From: Janthinobacterium rivuli | GTDB taxonomy: Bacteria; Pseudomonadota; Gammaproteobacteria; Burkholderiales; Burkholderiaceae_D | DNA: 64,000 nucleotides | NCBI RefSeq assembly: GCF_009208735.1 | Contig: NZ_WFLJ01000003.1 | Span: forward strand, 124,001 to 188,000 | Direction of reading: 5' to 3' | Part shown: one piece after another, positions 8,774 to 17,390 of the stretch | How the letters are laid out: each line of letters opens with the position of its first letter | Numbering within the stretch: position 1 is the first letter of the stretch | Position numbers and translations under genes: made by a program | The notes under the pieces: generated by a model | What the model was told of the DNA's origin: nothing | The model's database searches: none | What the model saw: only the letters and a program-made list of their open reading frames with translations

Positions 8774-8809
8774 CGAACGTGCATAATAGGCGCTGTTGCT
8801 GCACGTTCG
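8774..8809. repeat. Inverted repeat upstream of hrcA
   Basis: Two perfect 10-bp arms, CGAACGTGCA (8774-8783) and TGCACGTTCG (8800-8809), are separated by 16 bp. A CATAAT -10-like hexamer overlaps the inner edge of the left arm (8782-8787). It could be an operator for hrcA or the terminator stem of the HAD gene. No T-tract follows, and the sequence is not a CIRCE element. Confidence 0.4.
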
Positions 8810-8860
8810 GCCGCTTTCGTTGCCGCTTGCTTAACAAAATACTTGCTTAAATAAAACACC

Positions 8861-9877
8861 ATGCAACTCGATACACGTGCCCAAACACTGCTGAAAGCCC
8901 TGGTCGAGCGTTATATCGCCGACGGCCTGCCGGTCGGTTCGCGCGCCTTGTCGAAAATTTCCGGCCTCGACCTGTCGCCGGCCACGATCCGCAACATCAT
9001 GGCGGATCTGGAAGAACTCGGTTATGTGTCCAGTCCGCACACCTCGGCCGGACGCATCCCCACGCCGCGCGGCTACCGCATCTTTGTCGATACCTTGCTG
9101 ACCGTCCGGCACCTGGACGAGCACCTGGTGGAATCGCGCATGCGCCTGCAGACGCCGCAACCGCAAAAAACCATCGCCAACGCGGCGCAGATGCTGTCGT
9201 CGCTGTCGCAGTTTGCCGGCGTTGTGCTCAGTCCGCGCCGCGAATCCGTGTTCCAGCAAATTGAATTCCTGCGCCTGTCCGAAAAACGCATCCTGCTCGT
9301 CATCGTCGCCCCCGGCGGCGACGTGCAGAACCGTTTATTGCTGACGGAGGCCGACTATACGCCGGCGCAACTGGTGCAATCGGCCAATTACATCAACCAG
9401 AATTATGGCGGCCTGTCCTTCGACGCCGTGCGCGTGCGCCTGCAGGGGGAATTGCGCCAGTTGCGCGACGATATGGGCAGCCTGATGCAGGCGGCCGTGG
9501 AGGCGGGCAGCGAAGCGATGGCCGACCATAGCGACGACATGGTGATTTCCGGCGAGCGCAACTTGCTCAGCGTGAGCGATCTGTCATCGAATATGCATTC
9601 GCTGCGCCAGATGTTCGACATGTTCGAGCAAAAGACGGGCTTGATGCAGCTGCTCGACGTGTCGAGCAAGGCGACGGGCGTGCAGATTTTCATCGGCGGC
9701 GAATCGAACCTGGTGCCGATGGATGAGATGAGCGTGGTGACGGCGCCGTATGAAGTCAACGGCAAGATCGTGGGAACACTGGGAGTGATCGGACCGACGC
9801 GCATGGCTTACGAGCGCGTCATCCCGATTGTCGATATCACGGCGAAATTACTGTCCAGCGCACTCAGCCATCATTGA
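8861..9877 (+). CDS. hrcA: Heat-inducible transcription repressor HrcA
   Basis: This 338-residue repressor normally binds CIRCE elements of chaperone operons, with GroEL maintaining its active form. The N-terminal winged helix ([18 protein letters not shown]...[19 protein letters not shown], residues 10-55) and the [18 protein letters not shown] stretch are diagnostic. The C-terminal part has [15 protein letters not shown] and ends at the usual length. No clear Shine-Dalgarno precedes the ATG. The gene stands alone here, convergent with fur and about 52 kb from grpE-dnaK. I found no CIRCE-like inverted repeat in the upstream regions I checked. Confidence 0.96.
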   Translation: MQLDTRAQTLLKALVERYIADGLPVGSRALSKISGLDLSPATIRNIMADLEELGYVSSPHTSAGRIPTPRGYRIFVDTLLTVRHLDEHLVESRMRLQTPQPQKTIANAAQMLSSLSQFAGVVLSPRRESVFQQIEFLRLSEKRILLVIVAPGGDVQNRLLLTEADYTPAQLVQSANYINQNYGGLSFDAVRVRLQGELRQLRDDMGSLMQAAVEAGSEAMADHSDDMVISGERNLLSVSDLSSNMHSLRQMFDMFEQKTGLMQLLDVSSKATGVQIFIGGESNLVPMDEMSVVTAPYEVNGKIVGTLGVIGPTRMAYERVIPIVDITAKLLSSALSHH

Positions 9878-9916
9878 GCGTGAGGCCAGCCGCCCCGTGG
9901 GCGCGGCCGGCATGGG

Positions 9917-10348
9917 TCAGGCTGTTTTGTGCGGGCAAGCTGTCTTGATGCAGTTGCCGTAGATGGCCAGGGCGTGTTCGGCGATCTTGAAGCCGCGCTC
10001 TTCGGCCACTTTTTGCTGGCGGATTTCGATGTCTTCGTCGAAGAATTCCTCGACCCGGCCACAGTCGAGGCACACCAGGTGGTCGTGGTGGGAACCTTCG
10101 TTGAGCTCGAAAATCGCCTTGCCGGTTTCAAAATGGTTGCGGTTGAGCAAGCCTGCCTGTTCGAATTGCGTCAGGACGCGGTAGACAGTTGCTAAACCGA
10201 CATCCATATTGTCGGCCAGCAGAATCTTGTACACGTCTTCCGCGGTCAGGTGGCGTACCGGGCTACTCTGGAAGATATCGAGTATCTTCAGCCGTGGCAG
10301 GGTGGCTTTCAGGCCGCTTGCCTTGAGATCACTAGGATTGTTACTCAT
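9917..10348 (-). CDS. fur: Ferric uptake regulator
   Basis: This iron-responsive repressor has 143 residues. The start at 10348 ([23 protein letters not shown]) matches the canonical Fur N-terminus; the longer open frame upstream is not supported. The DNA-binding domain contains the AEDVYK...[17 protein letters not shown] recognition helix. Metal sites appear in [22 protein letters not shown], and there is a further Cys in the C-terminal tail ([10 protein letters not shown]). It diverges from bamE, an arrangement conserved in betaproteobacteria. It is convergent with hrcA, with 39 bp between the stop codons. Confidence 0.96.
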   Translation of the reverse strand: MSNNPSDLKASGLKATLPRLKILDIFQSSPVRHLTAEDVYKILLADNMDVGLATVYRVLTQFEQAGLLNRNHFETGKAIFELNEGSHHDHLVCLDCGRVEEFFDEDIEIRQQKVAEERGFKIAEHALAIYGNCIKTACPHKTA

Positions 10349-10471
10349 GTTTGTTGCTCGTATGTGGGTCAGGTGCTTTATCATATAGCGTTTTGTCGGG
10401 GAGTGCCAAAATATGCATTTTTTGGCGGGCCGGTCACTCCTGGCGTTTTGTTCATCCAATTGAGGTCATTT

Positions 10472-11173
10472 ATGCGCGTAACACCGGCTGTATTGCCATC
10501 TCTCTGGCACCGTATTTCATTTCGAGCACCAGTCGTGGCAGGCATGGTCTGTGTCGCGTTGGCCGTGTCCGGCTGCGCCAGTCGTGGCATCCTGGGCGAA
10601 AAGCCGGCAGCCGCTCAAAAAGAAGGCAAGGAACTGGTCCCCGAACAGGGCGCACAAACGACCACCATCACGCCGCTGCAAAAATTCATGTGGTTTTTCT
10701 CGCCCTACCGTCCTGACATTCAACAAGGCAACTTTGTCTCCGAAGAGATGCTGGCCCAGTTGAAAGTGGGCATGACGCGCGACCAGGTGCGTTTCGTCCT
10801 CGGCACTTCCTTACTGACCGATATCTTCCATGCCGACCGCTGGGATTACCCATTCCGCCTGGCGCGGGGCAGTGGCGAAACCACCAGCAGCCGCGTGGTC
10901 GTGTACTTCGGCAAGGATGGCAAGGTGGAACGTTTCGAAGGCGGCAACTTGCCGACGGAGAAAGAATACATCGACCGCATCGCCGGCCCATCGCGGTTCG
11001 CCAAGGTCGCCAAGGCCGACGCGCCAGCCGCCGCCGTGCCGTCGCCCGTGGCGCCGAGCGCCGTGCCGGTGCCGGCCGATGCCGCCCCTGCCATTCCTGT
11101 GAGCAAGCCGGAAGTAACGCCTGCGCCTGCCGTCGAACCTGCACCTGCACCCGCTGCCGAACCCACCAAATAA
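10472..11173 (+). CDS. bamE: Outer membrane protein assembly factor BamE (SmpA/OmlA)
   Basis: This small lipoprotein subunit of the BAM complex, which inserts beta-barrel proteins in the outer membrane, has 233 residues. The start at 10472 has GAGGT at 10462-10466 and gives a signal peptide ending in the lipobox LAVSGC. The SmpA/OmlA domain spans roughly residues 75-165 and includes YRPDIQQGNFVSEEMLAQLK, VGMTRDQVRFVLG and DIFHADRWDYPF. After the domain comes a long Ala/Pro-rich tail of about 60 residues, more extended than in E. coli BamE (113 residues). It is divergent from fur and is followed 19 bp later by dapB. Confidence 0.93.
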   Translation: MRVTPAVLPSLWHRISFRAPVVAGMVCVALAVSGCASRGILGEKPAAAQKEGKELVPEQGAQTTTITPLQKFMWFFSPYRPDIQQGNFVSEEMLAQLKVGMTRDQVRFVLGTSLLTDIFHADRWDYPFRLARGSGETTSSRVVVYFGKDGKVERFEGGNLPTEKEYIDRIAGPSRFAKVAKADAPAAAVPSPVAPSAVPVPADAAPAIPVSKPEVTPAPAVEPAPAPAAEPTK

Positions 11174-11192
11174 GTTGCTGTAAGAGAATAAA

Positions 11193-12002
11193 ATGACTGA
11201 ACTGAAAATTGCCATCGCTGGCGCCAGCGGCCGTATGGGCCATATCCTGATCGAAGCGGTCAGCAATGCGCCGGACGCCGTGCTGGCAGGCGCGCTCGAC
11301 CGCGCCGGTTCGCCGTCCATCGGCCAGGATGCGGCCGCCTTCCTCGGCAAGCCGGCCGGCGTGCTGACGGAGTCCGACCTGGCGAAGGGCTTGGCGAACG
11401 CCGATTTCCTGATCGATTTCACGCGTCCAGAAGGCACTTTGCAGCACCTGGCGTATTGCGCCGAGCACGGTATCAAGATGATCATCGGCACCACCGGATT
11501 CGATGACGCGGGCAAGGCGGCGATTGCCGCCGCCGCCGAAAAGACGGCCATCATGTTCGCGCCGAACATGAGCGTGGGCGTGAACGTCACCATGAAATTG
11601 CTGGAGCTGGCCGCGAAAAGCCTGTCCGAAGGCTATGACATCGAAATCATCGAAGCGCATCACCGCTTCAAGGTCGATGCGCCGTCGGGCACGGCCCTGC
11701 AAATGGGCGAAGTGGTGGCCGGTGCCCTGGGCCGCGACTTGAAGGAGTGCGCCGTGTACGGCCGCGAAGGCGTGACGGGCGAACGCGACCCGTCGACCAT
11801 CGGCTTTGCCACCATCCGCGGCGGCGATATCGTCGGCGACCATACGGTGCTGTTTGCCGGCATCGGCGAGCGCATCGAGATCAGCCACAAATCGAGCAGC
11901 CGCGTCACCTACGCCCATGGCGCCCTGCGCGCCGCGCGTTTCCTGGCCGACAAGCCCACCGGCCTGTTCGACATGCAGGATGTGCTGTCGCTGAAGAACT
12001 GA
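11193..12002 (+). CDS. dapB: 4-hydroxy-tetrahydrodipicolinate reductase
   Basis: This enzyme of 269 residues catalyses the NAD(P)H-dependent second committed step of lysine and meso-diaminopimelate synthesis. The cofactor motif [16 protein letters not shown] is at residues 7-22. The family signature [19 protein letters not shown] includes the catalytic His-His pair and the substrate-binding Lys. The C-terminal segment [20 protein letters not shown] is typical. It follows bamE closely and precedes a barstar-like gene by 8 bp, so the three are probably one transcript. Confidence 0.96.
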   Translation: MTELKIAIAGASGRMGHILIEAVSNAPDAVLAGALDRAGSPSIGQDAAAFLGKPAGVLTESDLAKGLANADFLIDFTRPEGTLQHLAYCAEHGIKMIIGTTGFDDAGKAAIAAAAEKTAIMFAPNMSVGVNVTMKLLELAAKSLSEGYDIEIIEAHHRFKVDAPSGTALQMGEVVAGALGRDLKECAVYGREGVTGERDPSTIGFATIRGGDIVGDHTVLFAGIGERIEISHKSSSRVTYAHGALRAARFLADKPTGLFDMQDVLSLKN

Positions 12003-12010
12003 GGAAGACC

Positions 12011-12337
12011 ATGGCCACTGCCCTCCTGAATGGAAAGGACATCACCGACGCAGCGAGCTTTCACGCGCAATGCGTGCAAGCCTTCGGTTTCCCCGAGTTT
12101 TACGGCAACAGCATGGATGCCTGGGTCGATTGCCTCAGCTACCTGCGCGACGATGAAAGCATGACGCAGTTTCGTTTGAAACCGAACGAAGTGCTCGACA
12201 TCGTCGTACAGGATGCGGAGGCGATGAAGGCGCAAGTGCCTGATTTACTGGAAGAAATCACGTTTTGTATCGCCGGCATCAACGAGCGCTATGAAGATTA
12301 CGGTGAAAAGCCGGCGCTGAAACTGGTGCTGAAGTAA
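12011..12337 (+). CDS. Barstar-family protein
   Basis: This 108-residue protein has the barstar fold, best known for inhibiting the secreted ribonuclease barnase. The region FPEFYGNSMDAWVDCLSYL, which carries the inhibitory helix and acidic residues, is well conserved. GAGGAAG lies just upstream of the ATG, and the gene begins 8 bp after dapB. No barnase-like ribonuclease gene is present anywhere in the window. The usual partner is therefore missing, as is common for chromosomal barstar homologues. Its position in the bamE-dapB transcription unit suggests a housekeeping rather than an immunity role, but that is inference. Confidence 0.8.
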   Translation: MATALLNGKDITDAASFHAQCVQAFGFPEFYGNSMDAWVDCLSYLRDDESMTQFRLKPNEVLDIVVQDAEAMKAQVPDLLEEITFCIAGINERYEDYGEKPALKLVLK

Positions 12338-12355
12338 GGCTGAATCAATAAAAAA

Positions 12356-13416
12356 GGCTCTGTCATCGGCAAATAGGGGAAATGCCGGAATCTTCGCTTG
12401 GCTGAGTTGTCTGACTCTGCATACCCATCAAACAGGGAGCCGATCATGCAGCCAGCCGAATGGATCCGTTTTATCGCCCAGTTTGCTCGCCTGAACCGGC
12501 GCCAGCGGCAGACAGGCATGGCCCTGCTGCGTGGCAACACGCCACACGACGCGACCGTCGCGCTGCTGGAGGGCGTGGCGCAGTCGCGCTTGGCCTGCCC
12601 AGCCTGCCACTCGCCCCACCTGCACCGGCATGGCCATGCGCATGGCCTGCAGCGCTACCGCTGCGTGCCTTGCGGACGCACCTTCAATGCCTTGACGGGC
12701 ACGCCGTTGGCCCGCCTGCGCCATAAGTCGCTATGGCTCGACTACGCCGATTGCCTGCTTGCATCGGATTCCGTGCGCAAGGCGGCGCTACAACTGGGCG
12801 TGCACCGCAACACCACGTTTCGCTGGCGCCACCGTTTTCTCAGCGTCGCCAGGACGGATCGGCCGCACGGCCTGCATGGCATCGCCGAGGCCGACGAGCT
12901 ATACGTGCTGGAATCGGAAAAGGGATCGAGGCAAATGACGCGTCCGGCCCGCCGCCGCGGCGGCCATGCGCAACGGCGCGGCATATCCAACGAGCAAGTC
13001 TGCATCCTGGTGGCGCGCGACCGCACGGGCCAGACCCTCGATTTCGTCACGGGCAAAGGCGCGCTGAAGAAGGCGCAACTGCACCGCTGTTTATTGCCTG
13101 TCATCGACCAGGATATCCTGCTGGTCACGGATGGCCATGCCGCCTATCGGGCGTTTGCGCGGGAAGCGGGCCTCAGCCATCAGGCCGTCAACCTGCGCGC
13201 CGGCATCCGTGTGCAGGGCGCCGCGCATGTGCAGAACGTCAATGCATATCACAGCCGCCTGCGCGAATGGTTAAGGCCGTTTCACGGCGTGGCCACGCGC
13301 TACCTGCCAAACTACCTGGCATGGCGCTGGATACTCGACGCCAGACGCATCCGTTCACCCGAAACGTTATTGAAAGCAACGCTGGGAGCGTTCCCACATT
13401 TGACGGTGACATAGCC
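12356..13416 (+). mobile_element. Complete IS1595-type insertion sequence
   Basis: The element is 1,061 bp and is bounded by 26-bp imperfect inverted repeats at 12356-12381 and 13391-13416. They share 21 of 26 positions, starting GGCTCTGTCATCGGCAAAT on the left and GGCTATGTCACCGTCAAAT on the right. It is flanked by TAAAAAA on both sides (12349-12355 and 13417-13423), a likely 7-8 bp target duplication in an A-tract. It carries one intact transposase, whose stop codon lies inside the right repeat. It looks recent and potentially mobile. Confidence 0.85.
12446..13414 (+). CDS. IS1595-family transposase
   Basis: This transposase of 322 residues has an N-terminal zinc ribbon with two CxxC pairs (CPACHSPHLHRHGH...CVPCGRTF, about residues 52-78). 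A helix-turn-helix (VRKAALQLGVHRNTTFRWRHRF) follows, and then an ISXO2-like catalytic domain. Catalytic acidic positions are visible in AEADELYVLE and LLVTDGHAAYR, and the HVQNVNAYHSRLREW segment supplies the DDN-type third residue typical of IS1595. AGGGAG at 12434-12439 supports the start. The coding frame is intact. Confidence 0.9.
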   Translation: MQPAEWIRFIAQFARLNRRQRQTGMALLRGNTPHDATVALLEGVAQSRLACPACHSPHLHRHGHAHGLQRYRCVPCGRTFNALTGTPLARLRHKSLWLDYADCLLASDSVRKAALQLGVHRNTTFRWRHRFLSVARTDRPHGLHGIAEADELYVLESEKGSRQMTRPARRRGGHAQRRGISNEQVCILVARDRTGQTLDFVTGKGALKKAQLHRCLLPVIDQDILLVTDGHAAYRAFAREAGLSHQAVNLRAGIRVQGAAHVQNVNAYHSRLREWLRPFHGVATRYLPNYLAWRWILDARRIRSPETLLKATLGAFPHLTVT

Positions 13417-13461
13417 TAAAAAAACGCCGGACAGTGTTGCCACTGCCCGGCGTTCTTCTTT
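13417..13461. terminator. Bidirectional terminator split from the dapB operon by the IS
   Basis: A long stem (ACGCCGGACAGTG at 13424-13436 with CACTGCCCGGCGT at 13441-13453, one mismatch) has an A-run on its left and TCTTCTTT on its right. It can terminate the leftward CoA-transferase gene. Before the IS inserted it would also have stood about 20 bp beyond the barstar stop codon. Confidence 0.8.
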
Positions 13462-14707
13462 AGACGACCTTGCGTTCGCGCAAACCGTCGATCTGGCCGC
13501 CATCAAGGCCCAGCCATTGCTGCAGCACCTCGTCCGTATGCTGCCCCAGCAACGGCGGCGGCAAGCGGTACTGCACCGGCGAAGCTGACAGGCGCACGGG
13601 ATTGGCCACCAGCGCCACCGTGCCCGCCGTCGGATGCGGCATCTCCACTTTCAAGCCACGCGCCACCACTTGCGGGTCGGCAAAGACCTGATCGATGCGA
13701 TTGACGGGGCCGCATGGCACGGCTTGCGCCTCGAAGGCGCTGATCCACTCGGCCGTCGTGCGCATGACCGTGGTCTGGCGCATCAGGGGGATCAGGATCG
13801 CCCGGTGCGCCACGCGTTGCGGATTGGTGGCGAAGCGTTCGTCCTGCGCCCATTCCGGGTGGCCGGCGACGGCGCAGAAGCGCGAAAATTGCCCATCGTT
13901 GCCGATCGCCAGAATCATGTCGCCATCGGCCGTGGGGAAGTCTTGATACGGCACGATGTTCGGATGCGCATTGCCCATGCGCTGGGGCACTTTGCCGCCG
14001 CACAGGTAATTGGCTGCCTGGTTGCCCAGCGCGGCCACTTGCACGTCGAGCAAGGCCAGGTCGATATGCTGGCCCAGGCCCGAGCGTTCGCGTTCGGCCA
14101 GCGCCGCCTGCACGGCGATGGTGGCGTACAGGCCCGTCAGGATGTCCGTCTGCGCCACGCCCACTTTTTGCGGCCCGGCGCCCGGCTGGCCATCGGGCAC
14201 GCCCGTGATGCTCATCAAGCCGCCCATGCCCTGGATCAAGAAGTCATAGCCGGCGCGCGCCGCGTATGGCCCGTCCTGGCCGAAGCCCGTAATCGAGCAG
14301 TACACGAGGCGCGGATTGAGCGCCAGCAAGCTGGCCGCGTCCAAACCGTATTGCTTCAAGCCGTCCAATTTGAAATTTTCCAGCAGCACGTCCGCTTCGG
14401 CGGCCAGCTTGCGCACCAGGGCCTGCCCTTCAGGGGCTGCCAGGTCGATGCACAGGGAGCGCTTGTTGCGGTTGGCGCACTGGAAATAGGCCGCCTCGGC
14501 CGTGTCGCGGCCGTCTTCATCTTTCAGATACGGCGGCCCCCAGGAGCGCGTGTCGTCGCCGCGGCCAGGCTGTTCAACCTTGACCACGTCGGCACCGAGG
14601 TCGGCCAGCATTTGCCCGGCCCACGGCCCGGCCAGCACGCGCGACAGGTCGAGCACGCGCAAGCCGGTCAGCGGCGCGGGCCGGAGGGCGGAAGCGAAGC
14701 CATCCAT
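13460..14707 (-). CDS. CaiB/BaiF-family CoA transferase (probably for glutarate)
   Basis: This family III CoA transferase of 415 residues moves CoA between acyl groups through a mixed-anhydride mechanism. The N-terminal signature LDLSRVLAGPWAGQMLADLGADVVKVEQP is strong, and LLDVQVAALGNQAANYL is also present. It is translationally coupled to gcdH: the TGA of gcdH and the ATG of this gene share one base (TGATG). Next to gcdH it most likely activates glutarate to glutaryl-CoA using succinyl-CoA, as described for similar gene pairs. The acyl substrate is inferred only from that context. Confidence 0.85.
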   Translation of the reverse strand: MDGFASALRPAPLTGLRVLDLSRVLAGPWAGQMLADLGADVVKVEQPGRGDDTRSWGPPYLKDEDGRDTAEAAYFQCANRNKRSLCIDLAAPEGQALVRKLAAEADVLLENFKLDGLKQYGLDAASLLALNPRLVYCSITGFGQDGPYAARAGYDFLIQGMGGLMSITGVPDGQPGAGPQKVGVAQTDILTGLYATIAVQAALAERERSGLGQHIDLALLDVQVAALGNQAANYLCGGKVPQRMGNAHPNIVPYQDFPTADGDMILAIGNDGQFSRFCAVAGHPEWAQDERFATNPQRVAHRAILIPLMRQTTVMRTTAEWISAFEAQAVPCGPVNRIDQVFADPQVVARGLKVEMPHPTAGTVALVANPVRLSASPVQYRLPPPLLGQHTDEVLQQWLGLDGGQIDGLRERKVV

Positions 14708-15885
14708 CAGTTGAACGCGGCGATGCCGGTGATGGCGCGGCCGATGATCAGCGCGTGCACATCGTGCGTGCCTTCATAGGTGTTGACCACTTCCAGGTTG
14801 ACCAGGTGGCGGATGACGCCGAACTCGTCAGAAATGCCGTTGCCGCCCATCATGTCGCGCGCCATGCGGGCGATGTCGAGCGCCTTGCCGCAGCTGTTGC
14901 GTTTCATGATGGAGGTGATTTCCACGGCGGGCGAGCCTTCATCCTTCATGCGGCCCAGGCGCAGACAGCCTTGCAAGCCCATGGTGATTTCCGTCAGCAT
15001 GTCGGCCAGTTTCTTTTGCACCAATTGATTCGCGGCCAGCGGACGGCCGAATTGCTGGCGGTCCATCGTGTACTGGCGCGCCTTCAGGTAGCAATCTTCG
15101 GCCGCGCCCAGCGCGCCCCAGGCGATGCCATAGCGGGCGCTGTTCAGGCATGTAAATGGACCCTTCAGGCCGCGTACGTCGGGGAAGGCATTTTCCTCCG
15201 GGCAAAATACTTCATCCATGACGATTTCACCGGTGATGCTGGTGCGCAAGCCTACCTTGCCGTGGATCTCGGGCGCCGACAGACCCTTCCAGCCTTTTTC
15301 CAGCACGAAGCCGCGGATCGCGCCTTCATCGTCCTTGGCCCAGACGACGAACACGTCGGCGATAGGGCTGTTGGTGATCCACATCTTGGCGCCGGAGAGG
15401 CTGTAGCCGCCCGGCACCTTGCGCGCGCGCGTGACCATGCTGCCGGGGTCGGAGCCATGGTTCGGTTCCGTCAGGCCGAAGCAGCCGATGTACTCGCCCG
15501 TCGCCAGCTTCGGCAGGTATTTCTGTTTGGTTTCTTCGTTGCCGAAGGCGTTGATCGGCACCATCACCAAGGACGATTGCACGCTCATCATCGAGCGGTA
15601 GCCCGAATCGACGCGCTCGACTTCGCGCGCGGCCAGGCCGTAGCAGACGTAGTTCAGGCCGGCGCCGCCATACTCTTCGGGGATGGTGGTGCCCAGCAAG
15701 CCCAATTCTCCCATTTCGCGGAAGATGGCCGCGTCCGTGCGGCCATGGCGAAACGATTCGAGGACCCTGGGCACCAGGCTGCCCTGGCAATAGTCGCGGG
15801 CCGCTTCCAGCACGGCGCGTTCGTCGCCCGTCAGTTGTTCTTCCAGCAGCAGGGGGGAATTCCAGTCGAATACGGTTTTGCTCAT
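14707..15885 (-). CDS. gcdH: Glutaryl-CoA dehydrogenase
   Basis: This FAD enzyme of 392 residues oxidises and decarboxylates glutaryl-CoA to crotonyl-CoA in lysine, hydroxylysine and tryptophan breakdown. The start at 15885 gives [20 protein letters not shown], the usual GcdH N-terminus; the open frame upstream is non-homologous extension. Typical segments are [14 protein letters not shown], the substrate-binding [15 protein letters not shown] and the C-terminal [18 protein letters not shown]. It is the first gene of a two-gene operon with a CoA transferase and diverges from a LysR regulator. Confidence 0.94.
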   Translation of the reverse strand: MSKTVFDWNSPLLLEEQLTGDERAVLEAARDYCQGSLVPRVLESFRHGRTDAAIFREMGELGLLGTTIPEEYGGAGLNYVCYGLAAREVERVDSGYRSMMSVQSSLVMVPINAFGNEETKQKYLPKLATGEYIGCFGLTEPNHGSDPGSMVTRARKVPGGYSLSGAKMWITNSPIADVFVVWAKDDEGAIRGFVLEKGWKGLSAPEIHGKVGLRTSITGEIVMDEVFCPEENAFPDVRGLKGPFTCLNSARYGIAWGALGAAEDCYLKARQYTMDRQQFGRPLAANQLVQKKLADMLTEITMGLQGCLRLGRMKDEGSPAVEITSIMKRNSCGKALDIARMARDMMGGNGISDEFGVIRHLVNLEVVNTYEGTHDVHALIIGRAITGIAAFN

Positions 15886-15987
15886 CACAGGCCTCGCAGG
15901 TGAGCGCCGGTGATCGGCGCAAGATTGAATATGGCTCATGGTAGGTTTTTGCCTAGCCTTGCGCAAACGATTTATTTGCACCCAGAC

Positions 15988-16002
15988 ATGCGTGCCACGC
16001 AT
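15988..16002. promoter_or_regulatory. LysR-type T-N11-A box between gcdH and its regulator
   Basis: ATGCGTGCCACGCAT is a perfect 15-bp palindrome and fits the T-N11-A rule for LysR-type regulators exactly. It lies 45 bp before the LysR start and about 100 bp before gcdH. A second dyad, GCGCCG-N5-CGGCGC, is at 15904-15920. Binding by the divergent LysR protein is inferred. Confidence 0.5.
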
Positions 16003-16046
16003 ATCTTGCGGCATACTGGGGTCTTTATTCCTTTGCTGGTGTACCG

Positions 16047-16943
16047 ATGACACGCAAGATTCCCATGCTGCAGGCGCTGAATTGTTTCGAGGCGGCCGCG
16101 CGCCACCAGAGTTACACGCATGCGGCGCGCGAACTGTCGCTCACGCAAAGCGCCGTCTCGCGCCAGATTTCGTCCCTGGAAAGCTTTCTTGGCGTGCAAT
16201 TGTTCCAGCGCACGCGCCATGGCGTGCTGCTGACCAGCGCCGGCGCCGCGTATGCGCGGCAGATCGCGGCCCGCCTCGATGGCCTGGAGCGCGACACGCT
16301 CGACACCATGGCGCGCCAAGGCGGCGGCGGCGCCTTGCAACTCGCCTCCGTGCCCACGTTTGCCACGCGCTGGCTGATGCCGCGGTTGTCGACACTGGCG
16401 GACTTGCACCCGGACATCGTCGTGCATATCGACGCGTATACAAAACCGTTCATGTTTGCCGATACGGAATACGACGGCGCCCTGTACGCGGGTACGCCCG
16501 AGCAACTGGCGCGTTGGCCCGGCACGCGCGCCACCTTGCTCATGCACGAAGAAATCGTGCCCGTCGCCAGCCCCCGCCTGCTGGCGGCGCGCAGCGACTG
16601 GCAGCCGCAGGATTTATTGGAACTGACCCTGTTGCAACAAAGTACACGCCCGGGCGCCTGGCGCCAATGGTTTGACGCCATGCAGGTCGATGGGGAACTG
16701 GCGCGCTACGGCGCCCGCTATGAACTGTTTTCCATGCTGGCCATGGCGGCCGTGCAAGGGCAGGGCGTGGTCTTGCTGCCACGCATGCTGGTCGAAGCGG
16801 AACTGGCGCGTGGCGAATTGCAAATCGTATGCGAGCGCCCACTGCGCGGCCAGCGCGCGTATTACCTGATCACGCCCGAGGCGGTGCATGAAAAACTGGC
16901 CCTGCAGCAATTCCGGCTGTGGCTGCAGGACGAGGCCGCTTAG
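16047..16943 (+). CDS. LysR-family regulator (GcdR/GcvA-like)
   Basis: This 298-residue LysR-type regulator has an N-terminal winged helix ([36 protein letters not shown], residues about 10-45) and a periplasmic-binding-like effector domain. The GcvA-like family look comes from [14 protein letters not shown] and the ATRWLMPRL segment. It is transcribed away from gcdH with 161 bp between them, the standard layout for a regulator of the divergent operon. The effector is probably glutarate or glutaryl-CoA, by analogy with GcdR of related bacteria. The C-terminus is complete and stops 4 bp past the convergent VOC gene's stop codon. Confidence 0.85.
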   Translation: MTRKIPMLQALNCFEAAARHQSYTHAARELSLTQSAVSRQISSLESFLGVQLFQRTRHGVLLTSAGAAYARQIAARLDGLERDTLDTMARQGGGGALQLASVPTFATRWLMPRLSTLADLHPDIVVHIDAYTKPFMFADTEYDGALYAGTPEQLARWPGTRATLLMHEEIVPVASPRLLAARSDWQPQDLLELTLLQQSTRPGAWRQWFDAMQVDGELARYGARYELFSMLAMAAVQGQGVVLLPRMLVEAELARGELQIVCERPLRGQRAYYLITPEAVHEKLALQQFRLWLQDEAA

Positions 16944-17305
16944 ACGACCTTGGCCGTATCGAAATGGGGATTGTCGATGAGGCCGATCTGGTTGCCGAAC
17001 GGGTCGAGCAATTCCACCGTGCGGATGCCGTCGCCCACGTCCGTGATCGGGTGGTGCAGGCTGCCGCCCAGCGCAACGATGCGCTCGACTTCCTGTTCGA
17101 TGCCATCCACGCCCCAGTACGTCACGCTGCCCTGCGTGCCGGGCTCGCCACCGGGCATCAGCCCAAGCTCGAAGCCGCCGATGGCAAAGCCGACATAGAA
17201 CGGCTGGTCGAAATACGGCGTCGTATTGAATACCTGGCTGTACCAGGCCTTGGCCTGGTCCAGGTCGGGGACGGGATAGGTGACGGTGCGCAAGCCCTTG
17301 ATCAT
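16940..17305 (-). CDS. VOC-family (glyoxalase/dioxygenase fold) protein
   Basis: This single-domain vicinal-oxygen-chelate protein has 121 residues. The start at 17305 (MIKGLRTVTYPVPDLDQAKAWY) follows an AGGAG site. The domain shows the paired beta-alpha-beta-beta-beta modules, with LDQAKAWYSQVFN early and VELLDPFGNQIGLIDNP at the end, where the last metal-binding acidic residue normally sits. The usual first His ligand position is replaced by Tyr (TVTYPV), so metal binding is uncertain. It is probably co-transcribed behind the AraC-type regulator gene, with an 85-bp gap. The substrate is unknown. Confidence 0.75.
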   Translation of the reverse strand: MIKGLRTVTYPVPDLDQAKAWYSQVFNTTPYFDQPFYVGFAIGGFELGLMPGGEPGTQGSVTYWGVDGIEQEVERIVALGGSLHHPITDVGDGIRTVELLDPFGNQIGLIDNPHFDTAKVV

Positions 17306-17390
17306 GTTCTGCTCCTGGTGAATGAAGAATAACGCCATCATGCCACTGGCGCTTGCCGCGCGATTGGAAAAATGGAAGGTGCTCAGGTGC

